Shown here one piece after another: positions 23,391 to 31,037 of a stretch of 32,968 bases of DNA; within the stretch, counting starts at the first letter, position 1; the number at the start of each line of letters is the position of its first letter. This DNA comes from Bacillota bacterium (GTDB lineage: Bacteria; Bacillota; Sulfobacillia; JABLXB01). Location: NCBI GenBank assembly GCA_018434225.1, contig JAHDPS010000021.1, forward strand, positions 1 through 32,968. Reading direction: 5' to 3'. Under the pieces are notes generated by a model. The model did no database searches. It was not told the DNA's origin and saw nothing but the letters and a program-made list of their open reading frames with translations. A program made the position numbers and the translations under genes.

Positions 23391-24149
23391 CTATCCGAGC
23401 CGGCCGCTGACGAAAGCCTCGGTGCGCTGATCCCCGGGACTCGTGAATATCTGCGCGGCCGGAGCGATTTCGACTATCTCTCCCTGGAAAAGGAACCCCA
23501 CCCTGGACCCGACGCGGGCAGCCTGGTGCGGGTTATGGGTGGCCAGTACGATGGTATACTTCTCGGCCAGATCCCTCAGAAGATCCTCAATCCTGAGCGT
23601 CGAGATCGGGTCGAGGCCGGACGTCGGCTCGTCCAACAGGATGACGTCCGGTTCCAGCGCGAGAATTCGCGCGAGCGCAAGGCGCTGCTGCTGCCCCCCT
23701 GACAGCCTGTCCGCCCTCTCGCCGAGCCTGTCCTTCACTTCATCCCAGAGGGCGGCCGCTATGAGGGATTTCTCGACAACAGTCGATATTACGACGGCGG
23801 CTCTCTCCCCCGCCCTCCTGAGACCGTAAGCCACATTCTCGTAAATGGATGCCGGCAGCACCGTCGGCATGGCGAATACCATGCCGACCCTTCTCCTGAG
23901 ACTCGTTACGTCGACACTGGGATCGTATATGCTCCGGCCGCCGACGAACACGGAGCCGGAACAACGGCCCGAACCGACCAGGTCGTTCAGCCTGTTCAGG
24001 CACCTGAGCATCGTAGTCTTGCCGCTGCCGGTGGGGCCCATCACTGTGAACAGCTCGTTCCCGGCGATCTCGATGTTGATGGACCTCAGAGCCTGCACTT
24101 CCCCATACGCGTAACTGAAATTCTCGAAACGGATCCCGTTGTGGTTCAC
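23391..24149 (-). CDS. pstB: Phosphate ABC transporter ATP-binding protein, first PstB-like
   Basis: A 252-residue ABC ATPase. Walker A GPTGSGKT (38-45), signature LSGGQQQR (149-156), Walker B VILLDEP (169-175) and H-loop His205 are intact, but the Q-loop reads VFAMPTVLP, so the canonical Gln is Ala93. SGKTTMLRCLNRLNDL keeps the PstB pattern. The start is a GTG at 24149 preceded by GAGGGTGGG. It lies 13 bp after pstA. Because its Q-loop is altered and its partner's signature is altered, each nucleotide site of a heterodimer would have different composition; I recall similar paired PstBs in other anaerobes but cannot check this here. Confidence 0.9.
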   Translation of the reverse strand: MNHNGIRFENFSYAYGEVQALRSINIEIAGNELFTVMGPTGSGKTTMLRCLNRLNDLVGSGRCSGSVFVGGRSIYDPSVDVTSLRRRVGMVFAMPTVLPASIYENVAYGLRRAGERAAVVISTVVEKSLIAAALWDEVKDRLGERADRLSGGQQQRLALARILALEPDVILLDEPTSGLDPISTLRIEDLLRDLAEKYTIVLATHNPHQAARVGSRVGFLFQGEIVEIAPAAQIFTSPGDQRTEAFVSGRLG

Positions 24150-24162
24150 GATCCCACCCTCG

Positions 24163-25029
24163 CTATCCGCGATTGGAGAATCTGGCCATGATCAGGTTTG
24201 CCATGACCTCGATGAAGAGCACGATCGCCAGGAGCACCGCCGCGGTGCCGTAAGCGTTGGCGCTCGATATCCCCTCTCTCGCAAGGACGTAGAAGTGTAT
24301 CGGAAGCGTCCTCACAGGGTCCATTATACTGCTCGGCAGCCTGAGCGAGGACCCGGCGGTGAATATAACCGCCGCGGTCTCCCCCACCGCCCTGCCGAGC
24401 GCCAGCATCACGCCGGTAATTATTCCGGGAAGCGCCGATGGCAGCACAACGAAAACCACCGTCTGCCACCTGCTTGCGCCGAGCGACAGGCTCAGTTCCT
24501 TGTGTTCCCTGGGCACAGTCCTTAACGCCTCTTCGGACGTCCTCATGATGGTTGGCAATACCATCAGGGCAAGCGTAAGGGCTCCCGATAGGATGGACCA
24601 TCCGAACTTGAGGAATATGACGAAGAACAGGAAGCCGAACAGCCCGAAGATGATGGACGGTATACCCGCGAGGCTTTCCGCCCCAAACCTGATTATGCTG
24701 GGAATCCATCCTTCGTCCGTGTAGTCCGTGAGGTAAATCGCGCTGGCGACCCCCAGAGGAGTGGCGATCGCGAGGGCAATGGCCGTTAGAACCACGGTGC
24801 CCACTATGCTTGGGAATATCCCGCCCTCGCGCCCCATCCTCAACGGTGACTGGGTGAGGAACTCCCAGGTGACAACCCCGATTCCCCTGGCGAAGATGAG
24901 CGAGACAATGAACGCGAGAAGCAATAGTGTCACTGCCGTCGCCGCTCCGAATATTGCGCCGGCGAAACGGTCCATCTTTTTTGAGTATGATCCGCAACGA
25001 CTAGCGGCGCTTCTGCTTGTCCCTGCCAT
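24163..25029 (-). CDS. pstA: Phosphate ABC transporter permease PstA
   Basis: A 288-residue permease with about six transmembrane helices. After an N-terminal helix comes TWEFLTQSPLRMGREGGIFPSI, the typical PstA entry, then GVASAIYLTDY, SLAGIPSIIFGLFGFLFFV, the cytoplasmic EAA loop (SLSLGASRWQTVVFVVLP) and GRAVGETAAVIFTAG. The ATG at 25029 follows GAGGAG by 6 nt and overlaps the end of pstC by 29 bp; an internal ATG at 24975 is less likely because it leaves no overlap with a ribosome site. With PstC it forms the inner-membrane phosphate channel. Confidence 0.93.
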   Translation of the reverse strand: MAGTSRSAASRCGSYSKKMDRFAGAIFGAATAVTLLLLAFIVSLIFARGIGVVTWEFLTQSPLRMGREGGIFPSIVGTVVLTAIALAIATPLGVASAIYLTDYTDEGWIPSIIRFGAESLAGIPSIIFGLFGFLFFVIFLKFGWSILSGALTLALMVLPTIMRTSEEALRTVPREHKELSLSLGASRWQTVVFVVLPSALPGIITGVMLALGRAVGETAAVIFTAGSSLRLPSSIMDPVRTLPIHFYVLAREGISSANAYGTAAVLLAIVLFIEVMANLIMARFSNRG

Positions 25030-25948
25030 ATACAGCTCCTCTCGAAGCCACAAACCTCGTGAGCCCGTTCAGAACAGCTATCATCGCGAACAGGACGACC
25101 GCGGTGGCGAACAGGGCGCCGCGGTGCCTCCCCGCGGCGTAGCCCATCTCGAGGGCTATGTTGCTCGTCAGGGTCCTCACCGGGGACAACAACGACGTCG
25201 GGATCGCCGGCGCGTTCCCCGCGACCATCAGCACGGCCATTGTCTCACCGAGAGACCTGCCTATACCTAGTATAATGCCCGCCACTATCCCCGAACCGGC
25301 CGCGGGAAGCAAGACCATGTGAATAGCCTGCCAACGGGTGCCGCCCAGGGCCGCCATGCCGTCGCGGTAGGACGCGGGTACAGCCCTCAGGGATTCGAAC
25401 GACACACTCGTTATTGTCGGGATGATCATTATCGCGAGCACAATGGATGCCGCGAGCACGGAAAAACCGGGCGCGTCGGTCAACCGCCTGATGAGGGGCA
25501 CGAGCGTGGTCAGCCCGACGAAACCATACACCACCGACGGTATAGCGGCAAGCAGCTCGACCAGGGCCTTCAACAATACCGCGGCCCCGGGCGGCGCCAT
25601 TTCCGAAAGGAATACCGCGCACGCCACAGCGATGGGCACACCGATCACGAGCGCGACCAGCGTGACCTCGATTGAGCCCACGATCATTGGGAGAACCCCG
25701 AATATCTCGCGTCCCGGCGACCAGGCGCTCCCAAAAACGAACCCCAGGGGACCCGTCTTGAGCAGTTCCGGAACGCCCTCCGCGAAGATGAACAACGTGA
25801 TCAGCACCAGGGCGGAAACCGCCGTCAGCGCGCAAACGAGCAGTGCCCTTTCGATGTTGCGCTCGCTCAATCCTCGCGTCCGCCCGTCAGGTCCCCGAGA
25901 TGAGCCCGTTGTCGCGGAGGATTCGTTGACCTTGTTCGGATATGACAA
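25001..25948 (-). CDS. pstC: Phosphate ABC transporter permease PstC
   Basis: A 315-residue permease with about six transmembrane helices and a polar 30-residue N-terminal tail. Recognisable parts are FVFGSAWSPGREIFGVLPMI, the PstC lead-in; AVFLSEMAPPG; LLAAIPSVVYGFVGL; the EAA loop AALGGTRWQAIHMVLLPAA; and GRSLGETMAVLMVAGN. The start is a TTG at 25948, about 10 nt after AAAGGAG, which places it 62 bp inside pstS; this is a tight overlap, and a later start is possible. It belongs to the order pstS, pstC, pstA, pstB, pstB. No phoU, phoB or phoR is present in the window. Confidence 0.92.
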   Translation of the reverse strand: MSYPNKVNESSATTGSSRGPDGRTRGLSERNIERALLVCALTAVSALVLITLFIFAEGVPELLKTGPLGFVFGSAWSPGREIFGVLPMIVGSIEVTLVALVIGVPIAVACAVFLSEMAPPGAAVLLKALVELLAAIPSVVYGFVGLTTLVPLIRRLTDAPGFSVLAASIVLAIMIIPTITSVSFESLRAVPASYRDGMAALGGTRWQAIHMVLLPAAGSGIVAGIILGIGRSLGETMAVLMVAGNAPAIPTSLLSPVRTLTSNIALEMGYAAGRHRGALFATAVVLFAMIAVLNGLTRFVASRGAVYGRDKQKRR

Positions 25949-26711
25949 AACTGATAAACTCCTTTACTGCGCCTTCCGGCTCTCCACTAGTAACAAACAA
26001 AAACGGCCTCACGATACGGTACTGCCCGCTCCCGGCCGTGTCGGGATTGGGAACGACGCCGTCGATCGCAACCGTCTTGACCCTTGGATCGACCAGACCC
26101 AGGGAAACGTATCCGATAGCGTATGGATCCGAGGCGACAGTCTCCAGCACGGAGCCGTTGGAATCCTGTACGACGGCGTAGGGCATCACCAGAGATTTCC
26201 CCAGAACCGCATCGTCGAACGACCCCCTAGTGCCCGATCCGTCTTCCCTGGAAATGACGTGTATGGGGCGATCCGGCCCTCCGAGAGTGCTCCAGTTTCG
26301 CGTCAATCCCGTGAACACCGCCTCGAGGTGCTTTGAAGGCAACGCCTCGACGGGGTTCGAGGCGTGCACGATCACGGATATCGCGTCGGTGGCGATCGTG
26401 ACGGGGATTACGTCCCCCTCTCCAGGACTGAGTACGCGGGAAAGCATCCCTATCTGCGCGGCACCGCTCGCCACCGCCCTGTACCCGGCGCTCGAGCCTC
26501 CGCCCTGCACATTGATTGCTATGTCTGGACGCCCCGTCATGAACTCTTCGGCCAGGATCTCAGCGAAAGGTTGAACGGATGTGGAACCGGCGATGGTAAC
26601 AGTAACCCTCGGCCCGCGCCCGGAACACCCGCCGAGGGCCAACGCTGTCGCCAGCAATAGCGCTATGTATACCCGGCGCGCCGGGAAACCAGCAATCAAG
26701 CGGCAGACCAT
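25887..26711 (-). CDS. pstS: Phosphate-binding lipoprotein PstS
   Basis: A 274-residue secreted phosphate receptor. A signal sequence with lipobox LGGC (Cys29) is followed by VTIAGSTSVQPFAEILAEEF, the ligand loop GGGSSAGYRAVASGAAQIGMLSR, and ISREDGSGTRGSFDD, whose Ser, Arg, Gly and Thr hold the phosphate in PstS. It is the compact form, typical of Bacillota. The ATG at 26711 has only a weak ribosome site (CTGAAG), so an alternative start cannot be excluded. Upstream there is one TTTACA on the minus strand but no convincing tandem Pho box. It delivers phosphate to PstC/PstA. Confidence 0.93.
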   Translation of the reverse strand: MVCRLIAGFPARRVYIALLLATALALGGCSGRGPRVTVTIAGSTSVQPFAEILAEEFMTGRPDIAINVQGGGSSAGYRAVASGAAQIGMLSRVLSPGEGDVIPVTIATDAISVIVHASNPVEALPSKHLEAVFTGLTRNWSTLGGPDRPIHVISREDGSGTRGSFDDAVLGKSLVMPYAVVQDSNGSVLETVASDPYAIGYVSLGLVDPRVKTVAIDGVVPNPDTAGSGQYRIVRPFLFVTSGEPEGAVKEFISFVISEQGQRILRDNGLISGT

Positions 26712-26794
26712 ACTTCAGACGTATTTCGACCATAGTTGGCGCAAACCTTCACAATCTGGGCAAAGAAATACCCCCTGTAAACCCAGTTCGCAGC

Positions 26795-26837
26795 AAAAAA
26801 GGCCGCGCGAGCGACCCAAAATCGCTCCCGCGGCCTT
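26795..26837 (-). terminator. Intrinsic terminator of the GNAT gene
   Basis: A 16-bp stem with one mismatch (26799-26814 with 26822-26837) and a 7-nt loop, followed on the minus strand by six T (26795-26800). It starts 9 bp after the acetyltransferase stop and separates that unit from pstS. Confidence 0.92.
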
Positions 26838-26845
26838 ACTGCAAT

Positions 26846-27508
26846 CTATCCCTGGGATCTACCGTTCCTCGGCAGCTTCTTCATGTACACGAGCGACGTG
26901 TAGAATGTTCCCTCGATGCCTTCATATCTTACCCCGACCAGCCTGTACTTTTGTTTGCGCCTGAACTCGAGCGAGGCGTAGTTAGGTGCGGGAGCGATCA
27001 CCGTCTCCGCGAATACATTCTCGATGCCCTTGAGATTGATGTCGCCGAGCAGCCGCTCGTACAACATGCTCCCGATCCCCTGACCTGTGGATCCCGCCAT
27101 GACGGCTGTCCTGTCCACTACCACGAACTTCTCAAGATCCCGCCTGTCGAACTCGGGGTGCCAGTGAGTGCGCGCCTGCCAGTCCGGGTAATATTCCAAC
27201 CACGCGTCCCGGCCGCAAGCCATGAGAAACCCGCACACCCTCTTGCTCTCAGCGACATAGAAGTGATCCATCTCCAGGGCCTTGCGGGCGAATTCCCTGC
27301 GGTATCTCAAGGGGTCCGACGCATAGTTCGTTAGCAGGAACCCCATCGACGGGTCCTGAACGGAGTTTCCCACACTGCACGCTACTCGAAGGATATCGTG
27401 AGCATCATCGGGAGTCGCTTTGCGCACCTTCAGGCGATGCGTAAGCGGGTTGCGGGCGACCAAACCTTCCGGACTGATCGTGGGTGAGCCGGCGATAGCA
27501 CTAGACAC
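26846..27508 (-). CDS. GNAT family N-acetyltransferase under a c-di-AMP riboswitch
   Basis: A 220-residue acetyltransferase. A 28-residue tail precedes the core, which begins LKVRKATPDDAHDILRVA. The acetyl-CoA loop is STGQGIGSMLYERLL, preceded by the beta-4 strand EKFVVVDRTAV, and followed by NYASLEFRRKQKYRLVGVRYE, the beta-6/7 region. The acceptor substrate is unknown; it could be a small molecule or protein. The start is a GTG at 27508, 8 nt after GAGGAGG. The riboswitch ends just before this ribosome site and an independent promoter lies upstream, so the gene is a single-gene unit directly controlled by the RNA, ended by an intrinsic terminator. A role in osmolyte or envelope metabolism is inferred only from that control. 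Confidence 0.85.
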   Translation of the reverse strand: MSSAIAGSPTISPEGLVARNPLTHRLKVRKATPDDAHDILRVACSVGNSVQDPSMGFLLTNYASDPLRYRREFARKALEMDHFYVAESKRVCGFLMACGRDAWLEYYPDWQARTHWHPEFDRRDLEKFVVVDRTAVMAGSTGQGIGSMLYERLLGDINLKGIENVFAETVIAPAPNYASLEFRRKQKYRLVGVRYEGIEGTFYTSLVYMKKLPRNGRSQG

Positions 27509-27524
27509 ACCAATTACCTCCTCT

Positions 27525-27650
27525 TTCCACGCTTACGAGGTTAGCTGACGGGTTCGGATCGAAAGAGCTGACCCTACTCGCGTCCCGCGAGATTCACCCC
27601 GAAGTGCTGGGTTCCCCCGTTCCTCCCTCGGGAGGATTCAGCGTTCGTCA
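27525..27650 (-). ncRNA. ydaO/yuaA riboswitch (cyclic di-AMP)
   Basis: The minus strand carries the conserved order of this class: CGCTGAATCC at the 5' side, GGGGGAACCCA, TTCGGGGTGAATCTC, AGTAGGGTCAG, then CCGAACCCGTCAGCTAACC and CTCGTAAGCG. P1 can form from ACGCT (5') and AGCGT (3'). At about 125 nt it is of the compact type known from Thermoanaerobacter. The class binds c-di-AMP and usually turns genes off; it typically controls cell-wall hydrolases, potassium transport or osmolyte genes. Here the aptamer ends about 5 nt before the Shine-Dalgarno of the GNAT gene with no separate terminator hairpin, which suggests control of translation initiation. Confidence 0.93.
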
Positions 27651-27715
27651 TTATCCGACGTAGCCTCTCCTCTAGCTCATCGCCCCCTTCCACCCGCGGA
27701 AAGTCTACAAATGGT

Positions 27716-27745
27716 ATTTTATCACATCTGAGCCTGATGGTTCAA
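27716..27745 (-). promoter_or_regulatory. Promoter driving the c-di-AMP riboswitch and GNAT gene
   Basis: On the minus strand TTGAAC (27745-27740), 18-bp spacer, TAAAAT (27721-27716). It overlaps the stop of the upstream hydrolase gene. Transcription would begin near 27709 and give a leader of about 200 nt that contains the complete aptamer. Confidence 0.65.
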
Positions 27746-28734
27746 CCTCGTTCCGCGGCGCCTCGTTCCGCGATTGTCGCCCTCGTCCTTATATGATCGT
27801 ATATCTTGCTCGATATCATGGCGATAGTGTTCGCAGCGCCTTCCGTAGATGGGACGTCTCTGGACATGACGGCCAACACGTATTCGACCTCACCATACAT
27901 GACGATCCCCACGTCGTTGACTGTTCCCGGCCAGGTTCCGATCTTGTTGGCCACCTTGACGGTATCCGGCAACATCGCCGGGATTCTATCTTTGAATTCC
28001 GCCTGGAGGAAGTAGTCGAGCAGCTCGCGCCCCAGAGCCGCGTGTCGTGACGCGAATTCAAGCAGGCGCTCCGCAAACAAACCCATGTCGGCGGGGCTCG
28101 AATGGTTTACATTCTCGGGAATGACGCTGGCACCGACCCTTTTCTGGTATTCTATGAACCGCTCCTTACCCAGATGTCTGAGGAGCATGTTTGCGGCCAC
28201 GTTGTCGCTTTTCACCACCGCCAGGTTGGCGAGTTCCCTCAACGAGAACTGGGAGCCGTACTTGTATCCAATGACGATGCCCGTCCCGGTTTCCCGGTCC
28301 TCCGGCGAGTACGCGACCTTCTCGGAAAGGTCTATCTCCCCAGCCTGCGCCTCCTCATACAACATCAACACTAAAGGGAGCTTGTAGCAACTGGCGGCGA
28401 AGAACTCGTCGCGGCAGCGTATACCCACCTCTTCTCCCGTCTGAACGATCCTTACGTACACACCGTACGTCCCACCGGCTTCATCGAGAATGCCCTGGAT
28501 CTCCTGGGCCAGACTCTCTTCTTCGATGTAATCGCTGACGGGGAGGGTGCCCCGCACTCCCCGGTTTTCAAGATGACGAGCCAACGCCAACACGCACACG
28601 GCCACCAGGCCCAGCAACAATGCCAATCTCCCGTGGCCGCCGCCGGGCGTTCCTCCCCTTCGCTTACGCCTGCGCGGCTTCGTCCTCCACCGCAGGTCGC
28701 GGTATCCCATTCCGTATCCGCCGGTGGATGTCAT
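27742..28734 (-). CDS. Class A beta-lactamase-like serine hydrolase (membrane-anchored)
   Basis: A 330-residue protein of the beta-lactamase2/penicillin-recognising fold. A very basic N-terminus (RTKPRRRKRR) precedes one membrane helix (about 35-53, LALLLGLVAVCVLALA), so the domain faces outward. The catalytic SxxK is ASCYKLP, the second motif is SDN in VVKSDNVAANMLL, and the third is KIG in VANKIGTWPG where lactamases have KTG. The general-base Glu of the omega loop of true class A enzymes is not evident, so a resistance enzyme is unlikely; a cell-wall peptidase or sensor role is more probable. The ATG at 28734 follows GGGGGT. It follows the S-layer gene on the same strand. Confidence 0.85.
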   Translation of the reverse strand: MTSTGGYGMGYRDLRWRTKPRRRKRRGGTPGGGHGRLALLLGLVAVCVLALARHLENRGVRGTLPVSDYIEEESLAQEIQGILDEAGGTYGVYVRIVQTGEEVGIRCRDEFFAASCYKLPLVLMLYEEAQAGEIDLSEKVAYSPEDRETGTGIVIGYKYGSQFSLRELANLAVVKSDNVAANMLLRHLGKERFIEYQKRVGASVIPENVNHSSPADMGLFAERLLEFASRHAALGRELLDYFLQAEFKDRIPAMLPDTVKVANKIGTWPGTVNDVGIVMYGEVEYVLAVMSRDVPSTEGAANTIAMISSKIYDHIRTRATIAERGAAERG

Positions 28735-28806
28735 AATACCCCCAGTAGTGTACTTCTCGTTCTCGCCGAAATTCTCCTTCCCTGGACCGGCGCGGCCACC
28801 CGCACG

Positions 28807-28847
28807 AGCGGACGACCGGGAGGATTGAGTCCCCCCGGTCGTCCGCT
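28807..28847 (-). terminator. Long GC-rich hairpin after the S-layer gene
   Basis: A 17-bp stem with one mismatch (28807-28823 with 28831-28847) and a 7-nt loop, 27 bp past the S-layer stop on the minus strand. No T-tract; probably a transcript end or stabiliser between the S-layer and hydrolase genes. Confidence 0.6.
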
Positions 28848-28873
28848 AGATCGGAAATCCGGCCGCCGCACTG

Positions 28874-30826
28874 TCAGTCGATTACCGTGATCCTGACCGC
28901 GACGTTCCCCCCCTTTATCCTGAGGGTGGCGGTGTCCCCTGCACCGAGATCCTTCATCCTGAGTGAATCGGACCCCCGTTTCACCAATACGTCCGGATGC
29001 GCGAGGTAGGTGGCGGACGAGCCGTCCGACTTTCGCAGTTTGACGCTGTAACAGCCGTCTCCATAAGTCACCGATTGAATGGTGCCGCTAATGCTGGACG
29101 AGGGCCGGTCTTCGATGGTGACCTTGCGCACCTTCGAACTGACGAGCCTGAGTACGACCTCGTCCCCCTCGACGATATCCTCGAATTGCAGGGCCATTCC
29201 ATCGTAGTCCACGGTTACGCTTGACGATACGTCGTATCCCCGCTCGGACCCGCTGCCGGTCTCGATGTATATCCTGCGCGAAGTGGACGATGTCCTCAGC
29301 CGGGTCACAGTCCCATTCCGACTGCCGGCGGAATCCCCGCCGACGGTTATGCGAACCGCCTTGGAATCTCTGACGGCGACCTCCGCTTCATCCCCCACCC
29401 TCAGGTCCCCGAGTTCAGCGTACTCGCCGTCCCGGGTTATGTCAGCGCCCGACGATACCGTGATGACCCGCGTGTTGCCCGTATCCAGTTCCAGCGTTAT
29501 GCGGTTCTTGCTGGAAGACACGCCGGCTACTTCGCCGCTCACGACCTCGTCGGCTTCGTCCTCCGTTTCGGCCGTTATCCTGACGACCTCGTACGAATCC
29601 AGCCTCAGGGTCACTCGATCTCCCGCCCTGAGATCCTCGAGGTCGGCGGAATACCCGTTGCGCTTAACCTCACAGTCGTCGGCTACGTCGTACGTCTTGC
29701 TCACCCCGTCCTCATCGCGAATGCGAATCGTCGGGTAGCGACCGAGCTCGGTCTCTCGAATAGTCCCCTCCACCAGGCTGCCGGATCCCGCGTCTCCGTC
29801 GTCGTCCTCATCTTCCGCGTAGCCAGGCCACCCCACCGTCTTCCGTGTGTGTGCATCGACGACGGAAGCGTACGAGCCGGTCTTGATCACCGTCACAGTG
29901 TATCCGCTATTCAAGTCGGAGAGGTCGGCGTGCCGCTTGTCCAATAGTATGAGGGCGCCCGGCATCACCGATACGGTCACCTTGCCCCCCTGAGCGGCCT
30001 CGCCTTCGCGTCGCGATTTCGACCACCAATTCGAGTCATACGTCCTGATCGTCAGGCTGAGGCCGTCGGAACCGACGGAGGACACGGTACCGCGCAATTC
30101 ATTCGAACTGCTGGGTCCCAGGTAATCATCGCACCTCACGAGCACGGCAGCCAGTTCCGCGCGGGAGAGAGACTGGTTGGGCCTGAACGTGTCGCCGGAC
30201 CCCTTCATTATCCCCTTGACGTTGGCGACGAACACGTACCCGACTTTGTCGTACGGCACCGAGTACCTATCGGCGAATGGGAGCTGGGAGTCCATTTTCG
30301 CCAGGGCGTCTGATCCCATCCCAAGAGCCCGAACGAACACCTCCGCCGCCCACGCGCGTGTCGCCGGCATGTAGGGGCGGAACGCCTCCGAGGAGGACGG
30401 CAACAGGCCCTGGCTCAGCGCCTCCGCCAGATAACCGACCGCCCACGGGTACTGCGCCTCTATGTACGAGGCGTCAATGAAAGGAAGTACGGCGCCGTCC
30501 CTTGACTTAGCGTCGTCTTCCCCGCCCAATAATCGCACGGCGGTCGCGATCAATTCGGCGCGGCTGACCTGCGAATTGGGCTTGAAGAAACCGCCGGGGT
30601 ATCCCGTGACGAGTCCTTTCGCCTTGACCTTGGCCATGTAACCGACAGCCCAGGCTGCCTCGTCCTCGTCCACGAACATCTTCCTGAGCCATCCGGGCCC
30701 CCAGGTTTCGCTTCCCGACTCCGCGAAACCCACATGGGGGGCGCCGGCCATCATAATCGCCGCGACGCAGGCGCAGACCAAAATGGCTATTAGCCTGCGG
30801 CGTCCCCACGACAGTCCTGGATTCAC
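28874..30826 (-). CDS. S-layer-homology (SLH) protein with five beta-rich repeats
   Basis: A 650-residue exported protein. Signal peptide 1-35 ends GFAES. Three SLH domains follow (about 50-100, 115-170, 183-235), recognisable by WAVGYMAKVKAKGLVTGYPGG, FRPYMPATRAWAAEVFVRALG and FRPNQSLSRAELAAVLVR; they should bind pyruvylated secondary wall polymer. Residues 244-650 consist of five repeats of about 70 residues (starts near 244, 352, 429, 503, 579), each of the form xGTV..., then a D-L-xx-GD-x-V turn, ending in V-R-I-T/V. An acidic spacer (DEDDDGD, near 339-345) separates repeats 1 and 2. The start is a GTG at 30826, 8 nt after GGGAGG. It probably is a structural or anchoring cell-surface protein. 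Confidence 0.9.
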   Translation of the reverse strand: MNPGLSWGRRRLIAILVCACVAAIMMAGAPHVGFAESGSETWGPGWLRKMFVDEDEAAWAVGYMAKVKAKGLVTGYPGGFFKPNSQVSRAELIATAVRLLGGEDDAKSRDGAVLPFIDASYIEAQYPWAVGYLAEALSQGLLPSSSEAFRPYMPATRAWAAEVFVRALGMGSDALAKMDSQLPFADRYSVPYDKVGYVFVANVKGIMKGSGDTFRPNQSLSRAELAAVLVRCDDYLGPSSSNELRGTVSSVGSDGLSLTIRTYDSNWWSKSRREGEAAQGGKVTVSVMPGALILLDKRHADLSDLNSGYTVTVIKTGSYASVVDAHTRKTVGWPGYAEDEDDDGDAGSGSLVEGTIRETELGRYPTIRIRDEDGVSKTYDVADDCEVKRNGYSADLEDLRAGDRVTLRLDSYEVVRITAETEDEADEVVSGEVAGVSSSKNRITLELDTGNTRVITVSSGADITRDGEYAELGDLRVGDEAEVAVRDSKAVRITVGGDSAGSRNGTVTRLRTSSTSRRIYIETGSGSERGYDVSSSVTVDYDGMALQFEDIVEGDEVVLRLVSSKVRKVTIEDRPSSSISGTIQSVTYGDGCYSVKLRKSDGSSATYLAHPDVLVKRGSDSLRMKDLGAGDTATLRIKGGNVAVRITVID

Positions 30827-30840
30827 TTAGCAGCCCTCCC

Positions 30841-30902
30841 ATAGACGGATTGTGGCCCCGGGGGACCAGTTGCCTGAGCATTTCTGTCCCTCGTCCATCT
30901 AT
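30841..30902 (-). other. Structured 5' leader of the S-layer gene, unassigned
   Basis: The transcript leader can form an outer stem ATAGATGG (30902-30895) with CCGTCTAT (30848-30841), one G-U pair, enclosing a GGGAC/GTCCC stem (30890-30886 with 30866-30862). The inner loop contains ATGCTCAGGCAACTGG. The 3' arm of the outer stem is directly before the GGGAGG ribosome site, so it could control translation. It does not match the glycine, c-di-GMP, c-di-AMP, SAM or TPP consensus as I know them. Confidence 0.4.
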
Positions 30903-30942
30903 CCCTCTTCTTTACCAACTCTAGGGACGACACCCAGGTGGG

Positions 30943-30971
30943 ATTGTTCCGGATACACCTCCCGAATACAA
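30943..30971 (-). promoter_or_regulatory. Promoter of the S-layer gene
   Basis: Minus strand TTGTAT (30971-30966), 17-bp spacer, AACAAT (30948-30943). Start near 30936 gives a leader of about 110 nt that contains the structured element. Confidence 0.5.
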
Positions 30972-30972
30972 G

Positions 30973-31009
30973 GGGGTTGGCTCCGCGGCATTGTCGCCGA
31001 ACCAACCCC
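30973..31009 (-). terminator. Hairpin after the CAP-domain gene
   Basis: GGGGTTGG (30973-30980) pairs with CCAACCCC (31002-31009) and a smaller GC stem fits inside the loop. It lies about 29 bp past the CAP gene stop on the minus strand and directly before the S-layer promoter. T-poor on the 3' side. Confidence 0.5.
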
Positions 31010-31037
31010 TCCTGGACGCGCTATGGAATTCCCGCTA

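Noticed and set aside
25380-25410. tRNA-like GGATTCGAAC segment
   Set aside because: It lies in the conserved pstC coding sequence and no cloverleaf can be formed around it.
26712-26790. Possible Pho box upstream of pstS (single TTTACA on the minus strand)
   Set aside because: Only one hexamer is seen, with no properly spaced second copy, and no phoB/phoR nearby.
27742-28734. Hydrolase as a true beta-lactamase resistance gene
   Set aside because: KTG is replaced by KIG, the omega-loop Glu is not evident, and the gene lies among envelope genes.
30841-30936. S-layer leader as a glycine or c-di-GMP riboswitch
   Set aside because: CTCAGGCAA resembles part of the glycine aptamer, but the GGAGAG and CCGAAGGGGCAA elements are missing, and the GEMM GGCAAACC core is absent.
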